A DNA stretch of 47,278 bases, taken from the NCBI GenBank assembly GCA_020847555.1, contig JADLBT010000256.1:1-47278 (forward strand), read 5' to 3'. Below are positions 1-8,028 of this stretch, piece by piece (within the stretch, counting starts at the first letter, position 1; each line of letters begins with the position of its first letter). Source of the stretch: Gemmataceae bacterium (GTDB lineage Bacteria > Planctomycetota > Planctomycetia > Gemmatales > Gemmataceae). The notes beneath the pieces were generated by a model that searched no databases, was not told where the DNA came from, and saw nothing but the letters and a program-made list of their open reading frames with translations. The translations under genes were made by a program, and so were the position numbers.

Positions 1-108
1 CCTTCTCGGCACGCTCCTGCTCGACCTCGTGTTGGGCGCGCTCCTTCTCGGCACGCTCCTGCTCGACCTCGTGTTGGGCGCGCTCCTTCTCGGCACGCTC
101 CTGCTCGG
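1..108. repeat. 42-bp in-frame tandem repeat inside the Uma2 gene
   Basis: The unit beginning CCTTCTCGGCACGCTCCTGC occurs at 1-42 and 43-84, with a partial third copy from 85 that diverges near 108. The first copy begins exactly at the window edge, so more copies may lie outside. It is a multiple of three and encodes 14 residues of coiled coil on the minus strand, so copy-number change would alter coiled-coil length without a frameshift. Confidence 0.85.
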
Positions 109-685
109 CGCGCTCCATCAGCTCGACGTAGGTGGCGAACTTGCGGCCGTCCGGGTGGTACAGTTCCAGTTCCTTGCCGTTCAGCTGGAGTCTGACCCCG
201 AGTCGCGGGCTGACCCACCCATCCATGCCGAAGATGAGCACGAGGTCATCCCCCTCCCGCAACCAGCCGAGCAACGTTCCCCGGTCCGGGTCGTACACGT
301 AGTATTCTTCTACCCCGTACCGCTGGTAGAACTTCCACTTCGCATGCATCTCGGCGCGCCGGTTCCCCGGCGAGAGGATCTCGAAGACGACCTGCGGAGC
401 GACTCCGCCCTCGTCCCACTGGCGGTACGACCCGCGGTCCCCCTTCGGCCGGCCGAATGCAACGAGTGCGTCCGGAGCCTGGCGGGTGGTGTTGTCCCCC
501 TCCACCGGATACCACAGCAGGTCGCCAGCGACGAATACGTTCGGGTCGTCCCGATACTGGGCCTGAAGCCCGCCCACAATGGTTTGGATGTACCGGAACT
601 GCAGGGTGTTGTCGGCCATCGGCTGTCCGTCGCTGTCCGGATAAACGACCGCGTCCGGCGTCGGCAGCTGGGTCAAGACGTTCAT
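1..685 (-). CDS. Uma2-family PD-(D/E)xK nuclease-like protein, 3' end outside window
   Basis: The reverse strand reads 228 codons from an ATG at 685 to the window edge without a stop, so the C-terminus is missing. Uma2 (formerly DUF820) proteins have a restriction-endonuclease-like fold, are often found in many copies in cyanobacteria and planctomycetes, and have no settled function. Visible here are PD at residues 71-72, the FEILSPGNR block at 101-109 (E102 is the likely acidic active-site residue) and a YGVEEYYVYDPDR block at 123-135. From about residue 190 the protein becomes a charged coiled coil built from a 14-residue unit (EQERAEKERAQHEV) matching the 42-bp DNA repeat at 1-108. A GAGGAGAT Shine-Dalgarno lies just upstream of the ATG. 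The nuclease fold is family knowledge; activity is not shown. Confidence 0.88.
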   Translation of the reverse strand, partial: MNVLTQLPTPDAVVYPDSDGQPMADNTLQFRYIQTIVGGLQAQYRDDPNVFVAGDLLWYPVEGDNTTRQAPDALVAFGRPKGDRGSYRQWDEGGVAPQVVFEILSPGNRRAEMHAKWKFYQRYGVEEYYVYDPDRGTLLGWLREGDDLVLIFGMDGWVSPRLGVRLQLNGKELELYHPDGRKFATYVELMERAEQERAEKERAQHEVEQERAEKERAQHEVEQERAEK

Positions 686-858
686 GGCGGATATCTCCTC
701 GTATGCCGACTTCCTCTCGCCCCTCAGCATACCCTCCTCCCGGACCGCGGTAAAGCGGAGCAGCGGCCGTCCAGGTAGCAGGGTCGGTCGGCGAGAGGCG
801 AACGTGGGGAGGTCGGACGTGGCGTGCCGCGCTCACCGGCAGCGGTCGAGGCGCCCGG

Positions 859-1362
859 TCAGGACGCGCCGTCGGCGGGCCAGCGGAAGCCGCCCTCGGT
901 GTTGAAGGCGGCTGTCTTGATTTCGCCCATGCCCTCGGAAAGAATGGCGGCCAGGTCCGCCAACTCGATCTGTCCCTCGCGGATGCCGCCGGGGAACAGC
1001 CCGTGCGGATCGTCCACGGACGGCCGACCGACGATCAGGCAACTGACCGTGTACACCCGCTGCCAGCGGTCGCCGTCGGCCGGCGGCTGGATGTCGAGGA
1101 TGTCGGTCGGCAGGACGGGCAGGACGAGCCGGGGGAGTCCGGTCGGGTAGCCGGACAGCGTCCAGATCTCCCCGCGGCGGGCCAGCAGCGGACACTCCCC
1201 CCGCGGACAGATCGCCTCGACGAGTACCGTGGCCTGGATGTCGGCCCGGGTCAGGTCGAAGCGGCCGTCGAATGTGGAAACCTCGACGCGGGCCGTGCGG
1301 ACACGCACCCGGCGCTGGCCGTTGACCAACTCCGTCCGCTCCGTCAGGATGACCGCTGGCAT
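859..1362 (-). CDS. hypothetical protein, 167 aa
   Basis: I do not recognise this protein. It starts MPAVILTERTELVNGQ, has no signal peptide or membrane segment, and is rich in beta-type hydrophobic stretches (VRVRTARVEVSTF near residues 19-31; LPRLVLPVLPTDILDI near 75-90). Two cysteines sit close together at about residues 53 and 57 (CPRGEC). It shares strand with the Uma2 gene, 173 nt further along, and with the oxidoreductase behind it, from which it is separated by the 85-nt palindrome. Coding is inferred from an uninterrupted frame with protein-like composition, not from a recognised family. Confidence 0.55.
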   Translation of the reverse strand: MPAVILTERTELVNGQRRVRVRTARVEVSTFDGRFDLTRADIQATVLVEAICPRGECPLLARRGEIWTLSGYPTGLPRLVLPVLPTDILDIQPPADGDRWQRVYTVSCLIVGRPSVDDPHGLFPGGIREGQIELADLAAILSEGMGEIKTAAFNTEGGFRWPADGAS

Positions 1363-1506
1363 GATCGCTCCGTTCGCTGTTCGCGCCGCTCGACTTCGCC
1401 CCGAATCGATTGTACGGGTTGTGCCAACTGCACCCCCAGGATAGTCAACGACAGGAGGATCGGCCGCAGCAACCCAGCCGCCGCGAATGACTTCGTGACC
1501 TCCTTG

Positions 1507-1591
1507 GTACTACAGCGCCTCCTTTTTGGACCTTCTGCGCCGCGCGGAACTCGCGCGGCGCAGAAGGTCCAAAAAGGAGGCGCTGTAGTAC
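1507..1591. repeat. Perfect 85-nt palindrome, 40-bp arms, possible MITE
   Basis: Positions 1507-1546 are the exact reverse complement of 1552-1591, with a 5-nt loop (GAACT). The arm contains TACAGCGCCTCCTTTTTGG and ends in a CG-rich tip. TA dinucleotides at 1508-1509 and 1589-1590 could be target duplications flanking a 79-nt body, as in IS630/Tc1-mariner-type MITEs; that reading is inference. It lies about 40 nt downstream of the oxidoreductase stop on the minus strand, so it could also work as a terminator. The symmetry itself is directly visible. Confidence 0.85.
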
Positions 1592-1632
1592 TAACCGAGG
1601 AAGGGACCAAAAACGAGGTGCGCGGCATCGAC

Positions 1633-2976
1633 TTACGCTTCGGGCTCGGACAGCGCCGGCCGCGGGAGGCACGCCTTCTCGGTCTGCTGCGCCAGCCGCA
1701 CGCCCTCGGTGGTGACGTGGTACTTCGCCAGCATGTTCGCCTTCTCCCACGCCGGTATGCTGGCCGGATTGTCGAGGTAGCGCAGGAACTGTCGCGCCAC
1801 CTCGCCGAAGTGCGCCTCGTGCCCGACACGGTACGTGTCCGGGATCGTCACCCAGAAGCGCTCCGGCTGCGCCTGCACGCCGAGCCCGGGGTAGTCCTTC
1901 TGCAGTGCCGCCACCTTCCGCCCGAGCGCGGCCTCGACGGCACCGCGCTCTGCGGGCGTGTTGGGGACGACGAACAGTTCCGGCCGGTAGTTCTCGTCCT
2001 TGCCCTGCCGGACCTCGACGCGCGAGCGCGTGCCGCGAACGACGGCCAGGTGCGTGTCACCGGCGCCCGCGGCCGCCTCGAAGTCCCACAGTACGTTCAG
2101 CTTTACGTGGACGCCGCGCATCGTGTAGGACACCAGTGTGTTGCAGTAGTAGTCGAGCCGCCCCTCGCGCACCGCGTCCGTCAGGTAGTCGGGGAACCCG
2201 GGTTCGCCCGTCACGCGCTGGAAGTTGGCCGGGGTCAGCCGCGTCGGCCACCGCCGCGCGGCCACCATCCGCAAATCCCGGTGCCGGTCGATCGCCCGCT
2301 CCGGGAACAAAATCCACATCACCAGATCGACCAGGTGGGTGCCGACGTCCGTCAGCCCCTCGCCCTGCTGCGTCGTGTCGAAGAACCACGCCGGGCGCCG
2401 CAGCGGCACGCCCGCCACCGTCTTCATCAGGAAGTGGACGCTCTCCATGAATACGCCCGGTTCCTCCTCGGTGCCGGGCACCAGGGCGCCGAACGTCGCG
2501 GCGTCGTTGACCAGCTCGCGCTGCAGGATCGAGGTGATCTCGAAGCGCTCGGTCATGATGTCGTAGGCGACCAGCCCGCCGGCCTCGGCGGTGTTGAGCG
2601 CGTCCTCCAGTCGGGGCAGGTCTTCGGCGCGGATCACCCACGGCTTGTCGGCCAGAACGTTCAGCCCGGCGCGGACGGCGGCCAGTACGTAGGCGATCTT
2701 GTCGCGGTTGCGGCCGGACAGGACGACAACGTTCCCGGGCCGCTCGGCCAGCGCCCGCTCGGCGAAATCGGGGCCAGCGTGGACCTCCAGTTCCCAGTCC
2801 GTCGGCCGCTCGCGGCGAGTGTTGAAGCCGGCGACGCGCCCCAGGTGGGCGAGCAGGTCCGGGCCGAACGGGCCATAGACGTGCGCCCGGCGCGCCACGC
2901 CGGGGTACATCTCCTTCTGGACCAGGGCGGCGTGGAAGTGGCCTGGATCCAGGGTAATCAACCTGACCTCGCTCAT
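1633..2976 (-). CDS. Gfo/Idh/MocA-type putative oxidoreductase
   Basis: This 447-residue protein resembles the planctomycete proteins annotated as putative oxidoreductases with their own C-terminal domain, related to Gfo/Idh/MocA NAD(P)-dependent sugar dehydrogenases. The N-terminus (VRLITLDPGHFHAALVQKEM) replaces the usual GxGxxG loop. The NVLADKPW segment near residue 112 matches the EKP-type motif of the cofactor domain, and TDVGTHLVDLVMW near residue 218 is the region that normally supplies the catalytic histidine. No signal peptide is seen, so it is probably cytoplasmic. A GGGGGGAG Shine-Dalgarno precedes the ATG. The last codons (LSEPEA) come from a 16-mer that also occurs at the 3' end of the large gene at 29172. 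The substrate cannot be told. Confidence 0.8.
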   Translation of the reverse strand: MSEVRLITLDPGHFHAALVQKEMYPGVARRAHVYGPFGPDLLAHLGRVAGFNTRRERPTDWELEVHAGPDFAERALAERPGNVVVLSGRNRDKIAYVLAAVRAGLNVLADKPWVIRAEDLPRLEDALNTAEAGGLVAYDIMTERFEITSILQRELVNDAATFGALVPGTEEEPGVFMESVHFLMKTVAGVPLRRPAWFFDTTQQGEGLTDVGTHLVDLVMWILFPERAIDRHRDLRMVAARRWPTRLTPANFQRVTGEPGFPDYLTDAVREGRLDYYCNTLVSYTMRGVHVKLNVLWDFEAAAGAGDTHLAVVRGTRSRVEVRQGKDENYRPELFVVPNTPAERGAVEAALGRKVAALQKDYPGLGVQAQPERFWVTIPDTYRVGHEAHFGEVARQFLRYLDNPASIPAWEKANMLAKYHVTTEGVRLAQQTEKACLPRPALSEPEA

Positions 2977-3107
2977 GCTCGCTCCCCCCTTCGTGACCGC
3001 GCCGCCCCGTTGGGGGAGCGCTTCCGGATCATCCTATGGGCGGTCCCGTCAACCGGGGACCGGGAGCGCGTTCTGGTTCGGAGCGAAACGTGGGGCGGGC
3101 CTGCGGT

Positions 3108-4649
3108 TTATTTCTGGCGCAGCATCGCCTCGATGTAGGCGCGGATCCTGAGAAACCCGCGCACGCACTCGGGGTCGAAGTGCGTCCCGGCCTTGTCGTG
3201 CACCTCGGTGAACGCGCGCTCGGCCGGCATCGAGGTGCGGTATGGACGGTTCGAGGTCATCGCGTCGAAGGCGTCGGCGACGGCGACGATGCGCGCCGTC
3301 GGGTCGATCCGGTCGCGCGCCAGCCGGTCCGGGTAGCCGGACCCGTCCCAGCGCTCGTGGTGGTGGCGGACGATGGCGAGCATCGGCCCCAGGCTCGTGA
3401 CCGACTCCAGGATGGCCGCCCCGAGGGCCGGGTGCTGCCGCATCTGCTCGAACTCGCTGTCGCTCAGCCGCCCCGGCTTGCGCAGCACCGCGTCCTCGAC
3501 GCCGATCTTGCCGATGTCGTGCAGCGGGCCGCCGACCTGGATCTGGTGCCGCTCGGCCGTGCCGACGTGCAGCTCCTCGGCGAGCAAGAGGGCATAGTCC
3601 GTGACGCGGCGGGCGTGGCCGTATGTGTACGGATCGCGCACCTCGACCGTCCGGGCGAGCGACGTTACCGTCTGGATGAACTGCTCGCGCTGCTGCTCGA
3701 CCAGCTGAGCGCTCTCGATGCCGACTGCCACTGTCGCGCCGATGGCGTCGGCGAGGTGGAAGTCGTGCTGGTCGAACGGATCCTGCCCCGGGCCGCGGTC
3801 AATCTGCAGCACCCCGATGCGCTTGCGCGGGGACCGCAGCAGGGCACAGATGAGGGTGGCCATCGCCCCCCGGCGGACACTGCCGGCGAGGGCGAGGTCG
3901 GCCTCGGCGCTGGCGTCGCGGCATAGCAGCGACTCACCCTGCCGGAAGCAGCGTTCGGCGAGGGTGCGGCTGTAGCAGCGCTGCACCGGCAGTTCCGGGG
4001 CAAGCACCTGGCGGAGGCGTAGCTCGCCGCTGACCGGATCCTCCAGCAGGATCGACCCACGCTGACACTTCAGGGCGCCGACCGCGTCCTCGAGGACCGA
4101 ACGGACCAGGTCGTCGAGGGAGGCGAGGTGGGACAGGTGGTGGCCGGCGCGCAGCAGGGTGAGCAGGTGCTGATCGCGGCGCGGGTCGGCGGCCGCCCCG
4201 TGGGCGACGGCCTCGACGGCCTGGTCCCAGGTATGCTGCGTCGCCGCCTGAATGCGCACGAAACTGCCGGTGGTGCGAACGGCGTCCGAGACGGCCGGCG
4301 GCTGGGGGGCGACCTGCGGAACGATCGGCCGGCTCGCGACCTCCAGCCGGGTGACCTGAAAGACCAGAGCCCCGCACTGAACCAGGTCGTGCAGCTGGAG
4401 GGCGCAGCCGCCGGTGCCGACGCGCGTTCCGTTCAGCAGGGTCGGGTAGTGGTCGTGGTGGGCCAGGTCGCGGACCAGCCAGCGCGATCCGGTCGTGAGG
4501 ATCTCGGCGTGCGCCCGGCTCACCGTCGGGTCATCCAGGCGGATGTCCACGTTCCCCTGGCGGCCGATGCGCAGCAGCGTGTCCGTCTCCCACTGCAACC
4601 CTTGCAGGCGAGGACACATGCCGGAAAGAACAATGCGGGCATGTCCCAT
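3108..4649 (-). CDS. FHA-GAF-HD-GYP signalling protein
   Basis: The 513-residue protein has three modules. An FHA domain covers about residues 20-105, with GR at 29-30, S44-R45-x-H47 and N73, the pattern that binds phosphothreonine peptides. A GAF-like region covers about 170-320. An HD-GYP phosphodiesterase domain covers about 325-510, with HDIGKIG at 377-383, HHHERWDGSGYP at 429-440 and DAFDAMTSNRPYR at 459-471. HD-GYP domains hydrolyse cyclic di-GMP, and the metal ligands and GYP signature are intact, so activity is likely. FHA in place of the usual receiver domain suggests control by a Ser/Thr kinase. No membrane segment is seen. The start has little room to move, because FHA begins close to the ATG. 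Confidence 0.93.
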   Translation of the reverse strand: MGHARIVLSGMCPRLQGLQWETDTLLRIGRQGNVDIRLDDPTVSRAHAEILTTGSRWLVRDLAHHDHYPTLLNGTRVGTGGCALQLHDLVQCGALVFQVTRLEVASRPIVPQVAPQPPAVSDAVRTTGSFVRIQAATQHTWDQAVEAVAHGAAADPRRDQHLLTLLRAGHHLSHLASLDDLVRSVLEDAVGALKCQRGSILLEDPVSGELRLRQVLAPELPVQRCYSRTLAERCFRQGESLLCRDASAEADLALAGSVRRGAMATLICALLRSPRKRIGVLQIDRGPGQDPFDQHDFHLADAIGATVAVGIESAQLVEQQREQFIQTVTSLARTVEVRDPYTYGHARRVTDYALLLAEELHVGTAERHQIQVGGPLHDIGKIGVEDAVLRKPGRLSDSEFEQMRQHPALGAAILESVTSLGPMLAIVRHHHERWDGSGYPDRLARDRIDPTARIVAVADAFDAMTSNRPYRTSMPAERAFTEVHDKAGTHFDPECVRGFLRIRAYIEAMLRQK

Positions 4650-4837
4650 TACCGAGGCCTTGTTTGAAGGCTATCCCGCTCCTTGATCCTGTCCCTCGCG
4701 GCTTCCAGGAGCGAACCAGAAGCCGAGGCAGGGCGCACCTGGGAGGTCGAGGCCGGCCAGAGGAAGTATAACTCACAATCGGGAGGGCTGGATAGAATGC
4801 GCTGGTCCGCCGGCGCTGGGCAATCCCTGGCCGCGCG

Positions 4838-6220
4838 ATGCAACCGCTGGTACTGCTCAACACGATCGGCCTGACCGCGCGCCTGCTCCCGCAGGCCGCG
4901 CGGCTGCACGCACTGGCGCGGGCGGGATGGCACCGGCCGCTGCGCGAGGTGGTGCCGGCCGTCACCTGCACCGCCCAGGCGACCTTCCTCACCGGCCGGA
5001 CCGTGGAGGGGCACGGCATCGTCGGCAACGGCTGGCTGTACCGGGACACCGGCGAGGTCCGGTTCTGGCAGCAGTCAAACCGCCTGCTCCAGGCCGAACC
5101 GCTCTACCGCACCGCCCAGGTCCGCGCCGCCGAGCGCGGCCGCACGTTCCGGTCCGCGAAGCTGTTCTGGTGGTTCAACCAGGGGGCCGCGGTCGATGTC
5201 AGCGTCACGCCAAAGCCGCACTACGGCGCCGACGGCAACAAGCTCTTTGACATCTTCGCCACGCCGGAAGGGCTGGCCGAGCGGCTGAAGGCGCAGCTCG
5301 GGCCGTTCCCGTTTCACACCTTCTGGGGGCCGAAGGCGGGCCTGCCGGCGACCGCATGGATTGCTCGCTGCGCCGCCGCGGTGCTCGGCACCGAGCGGCC
5401 CGACCTGACGCTCGTGTACCTGCCGCACCTCGACTACGACACGCAGCGACACGGTCCGAACGGCTGCGACTGGCCGCGCCTGCTGCGCGAACTGGACGAC
5501 GCCTGTGCCCCGCTCCTCGACGCGGCGCGGGCGCGCGGGGCGCGCGTCTGGGTGGTCAACGAGTACACGCACCTGCAGGTGACCCGTGCGCTCGAGCCGA
5601 ATCGGGTGCTGCGGCGGGCGGGCCTGCTCCGCGTGCGCGACGGGCCATTCGGCGAGATGCTCGACACGTTCGCTAGCCGCGCCTTCGCAGTCTGCGATCA
5701 TCAGATCGCCCACGTTTACGTCAACGACCCCGCCGACCTGCCGCGAGCGCGCGATGCGCTGGCGGGCCTGCCGGGCGTGGCGAAGGCGGCCGCGGGCGCG
5801 GAGCGGGTGGAGTGGGGGTTGCGGCACGACCGGGCCGGCGACCTGGTGCTGCTGGCCGAGCGCGATGCGTGGTTCGCCTACCCGTACTGGCTGGACGACC
5901 GTCGTGCCCCCGACTTCGCGCGCACGGTGAACATCCACGCCAAGCCGGGCTACGACCCGTGCGAGCTGTTCTTCGACCCGAAACTGCTCTGGCCGATGGG
6001 GCGCATGGTGCGGCGGCTGGTGCGGAAGAAACTCGGCTTCCGCACCCTGTTCGACGTGGTGCCGCTCGACCCCGGACTGGTGAAGGGGAGCCACGGCGCG
6101 CCGGTCGTGGAGACGCAGGACCGGCCGGTGTTGATCGGCGACGGGCCGGCGCCTCCGGGCGACGAGGTGGCGATGACGGACGTGCGCGACCTGGTGTTGC
6201 GGGCGCTCGCAGTGGGCTGA
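4838..6220 (+). CDS. Alkaline-phosphatase superfamily / nucleotide pyrophosphatase-like protein
   Basis: This 460-residue protein belongs to the type I phosphodiesterase/nucleotide pyrophosphatase branch. PAVTCTAQATFLTGRTVEGH at about 39-58 holds the threonine nucleophile region, and LPHLDYDTQRHGP near 197 corresponds to the PDxxGHxxGP metal site. The usual first metal-site aspartate is replaced in LLNTIGLTARLL at residues 5-16, and the DHGM motif is replaced by VNEYTHL near 239. NIHAKPGYDPCELFFDP near 369 supplies a late histidine. These changes resemble a bacterial subfamily with SEYG in place of DHGM, so function may differ from classical pyrophosphatases. A TAGAAT -10-like hexamer lies at 4793-4798, divergent from the HD-GYP gene. 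No signal peptide is evident. Confidence 0.85.
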   Translation: MQPLVLLNTIGLTARLLPQAARLHALARAGWHRPLREVVPAVTCTAQATFLTGRTVEGHGIVGNGWLYRDTGEVRFWQQSNRLLQAEPLYRTAQVRAAERGRTFRSAKLFWWFNQGAAVDVSVTPKPHYGADGNKLFDIFATPEGLAERLKAQLGPFPFHTFWGPKAGLPATAWIARCAAAVLGTERPDLTLVYLPHLDYDTQRHGPNGCDWPRLLRELDDACAPLLDAARARGARVWVVNEYTHLQVTRALEPNRVLRRAGLLRVRDGPFGEMLDTFASRAFAVCDHQIAHVYVNDPADLPRARDALAGLPGVAKAAAGAERVEWGLRHDRAGDLVLLAERDAWFAYPYWLDDRRAPDFARTVNIHAKPGYDPCELFFDPKLLWPMGRMVRRLVRKKLGFRTLFDVVPLDPGLVKGSHGAPVVETQDRPVLIGDGPAPPGDEVAMTDVRDLVLRALAVG

Positions 6221-6470
6221 GCGGCGGGCGCAGGCGTTGGGGTACGAGTTGAAGAAGATCGAACCGCCTGCGGCCGTGCCGGCTACCTGACCGACGGCGG
6301 AACCGGGGAGGGGCCGCGGGACGAGCGTGACCAGCACCAGCGAGCAGCGCGCAGGCACGAAGGCAAAGGGCGAGGAGGTGCGGAGACGGTGCGCGCTACC
6401 TGCAAGGCTCCACCTCGGGACGTTCCTCTCAACCCACCCCGCCGCCGGGGGAAGTTCCTGGGACGGCGGC

Positions 6471-7181
6471 TCACTCCAGTGCAAAAGACGCTTGCTCTAG
6501 TGCTGGATCAGAGCCGTCGAGCTTGAAGGAGACAGCAACCGTAACGCCAGCAGGGGGATTGATCCCCAGCCACCATCGATCCTGCCTCCTTTCTGCGTAG
6601 ATCCAATCCGACGGCGCGACGCGCGGAAACGGGTGTTCTTTCCCTTCAGCATCCTTATAGGTCTTCTTTTTGAGGGCTTCGTTCACGAATACGGCTGCTT
6701 TTTGACGTGCCTGTGTCTCATCCAAGGGCTTCAGAGTTGTTCGGTGTTTGTCCTTTATTTTCGAGAACGTCTCGAGTTTCCGCCCAAGTTCCTTTCGAGC
6801 CTGCTCCGTGAGGGAAAGTTCCGGCAGCAAGTGGGCGCGCGAAGGCCAGTAGTCACGCCACATCTCGGGGTACGGCTTCCTGGGGAGATTGTCGAAGGCA
6901 ATGGGTTTGCTACCCTCATATCGTTGCGGAGCCGCCTCGATGAACCCATCGGCACCTAATCGATGAGCCAGTTTGTGCCTCGGGAAATAGACCTCGACCC
7001 AGGATATCGAACGATTGCGCTGGTAATCCTTTGGAGGAGTAGTACGGGATGCCCAGGCAACTGTGTACTCCAGGGTACAAAGATAAACTCTTGGAATGGC
7101 TTCCTCCCTGGGATCAGCCTGTGCGGAGCTGGTATCCAGGCACCCGGTAATCGTCAGGATCAGGAAGAATTGCGGCGACAT
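6471..7181 (-). CDS. Putative lipoprotein, 236 aa, unknown function
   Basis: The N-terminus MSPQFFLILTITGCLDTSS is a short lipoprotein signal with the lipobox ITGC, cysteine at about residue 14, so the mature protein should be membrane-anchored outside the cytoplasm. The rest is charged and soluble, with no recognised domain; a lysine-rich helical part (about 115-165) is followed by a C-terminal beta-like stretch (GVTVAVSFKLDGSDP). A GGAGGGG Shine-Dalgarno lies just before the ATG. Base composition is visibly less GC-rich than in neighbouring genes, which may mean recent acquisition or weak codon selection. It converges with the gene ending at 6220, with about 250 nt between them. Confidence 0.7.
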   Translation of the reverse strand: MSPQFFLILTITGCLDTSSAQADPREEAIPRVYLCTLEYTVAWASRTTPPKDYQRNRSISWVEVYFPRHKLAHRLGADGFIEAAPQRYEGSKPIAFDNLPRKPYPEMWRDYWPSRAHLLPELSLTEQARKELGRKLETFSKIKDKHRTTLKPLDETQARQKAAVFVNEALKKKTYKDAEGKEHPFPRVAPSDWIYAERRQDRWWLGINPPAGVTVAVSFKLDGSDPALEQASFALE

Positions 7182-7322
7182 GCTTCCCCTCCGGTCGGCA
7201 TCTTACCGACTGCGAGCACACGTGTTGTGCATGCCGGGATGCATCCCCGGTCAGCCATACTAAAGACGAGGCAAGCAAGCGATTAGTTGCCCCGCGCCGC
7301 CGGGAAAACAAAGGGGACGCAG

Positions 7323-7586
7323 CTAATTATCAACCTCCGGCAGTACCTCGGTCGGCTGCTGGCGGGGCCGGCCCCGCGGCCACAGCGCGGACTGCAAGCC
7401 CAGGCGCTGCACCACCGCCTGCACCCAGGTGTCTGCACCATACGGCTGGTCCCGCGCTACTGACTGCCGCAACGCCGCTTTCGTATGGATCTCCGCGGCC
7501 CACTGCGTCCAATCGGCCGGCAGAGCAACGGACCCAGGGTGCAACCGCCGCTGTGCCACGTCCCCGCCCGCCAACCGACACGCCAG
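7323..7586 (-). pseudogene. C-terminal relic of a REP-associated tyrosine transposase (RAYT)
   Basis: The open frame reads LACRLAGGDVAQRR, then LRQSVARDQPYGADTWVQ, then QRLGLQSALWPRGRPRQQ. The LR-SV-RG-PFG---WV and RLGLESTLRPRGRP pattern is the usual C-terminal end of RAYT (Y1/TnpA_REP) transposases. Nothing of the catalytic HUH and tyrosine region is present upstream; instead, past a single in-frame TGA at 7587-7589, the frame reads an unrelated GNAT-like tail. It is therefore a truncated relic. RAYTs are known to be associated with REP hairpins, which are abundant in this window. Confidence 0.65.
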
Positions 7587-7892
7587 TCAACGAAAAATAG
7601 ATGCGTCCTCTCTGTTTTCCCGGCCGGTCACCTTCTGGAAAACGACCTTGTTGACTCCTGAATCCTTGTCGAAGCGCCGGCGCACTTCCCGCCAGCCGTT
7701 CTTGTGGTAGAAGGTGCTGGCGGGCTGGTTTGCCTCGCAGCTCTCCATCGGCTGAACAGGGATTATCCCCACCGTCGCCGGTTGGGGTATTGGGCTCCGG
7801 TCGGGGTATCGGAGGTTCGTGCTCGTGGGTAGCAGGCCAGCGCAACGGTATTTATCCCCTTGCCATTCTCCCCACAAGCGGGTGCAAAGCAA
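7587..7892 (-). pseudogene. C-terminal relic resembling a GNAT acetyltransferase
   Basis: The 101-codon frame has an unconvincing first half, but its end contains ASTFYHKNGWREVRRRFD followed by VNKVVFQKV, the typical last strand-helix-strand of GNAT N-acetyltransferases (A--FY-K-GF--V, then a terminal F-K). The acetyl-CoA-binding motif A (Q/RxxGxG/A) is missing. The TGA that ends it is in frame with the RAYT relic that follows, which suggests a deletion joining two decayed genes. The GNAT similarity is by eye from a short stretch. Confidence 0.45.
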
Positions 7893-8028
7893 GCGAATTC
7901 AGCCGGCTTGTCCTTTACACGACCCGTGGTTGGGGCTTGCAAAACCGGGTAGAATGGACTATGCAAAAGGACCGGGCGGGGTCGGCGGCTGCCGCACCAA
8001 CCTGGGTCCACGAACCGGAGCACCTCGC

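Noticed and set aside
1003..3138. 711-codon open frame on the plus strand
   Set aside because: It is antisense to the oxidoreductase and runs across the palindrome; the protein is Arg/Ala/Val-rich with no domain, as expected for a shadow in high-GC DNA.
6210..6290. Frame reading WAERRAQALGYELKKIEPPA before a TGA
   Set aside because: It looks a little like the end of a transposase, but it overlaps the end of the gene at 4838 and is too short to assign.
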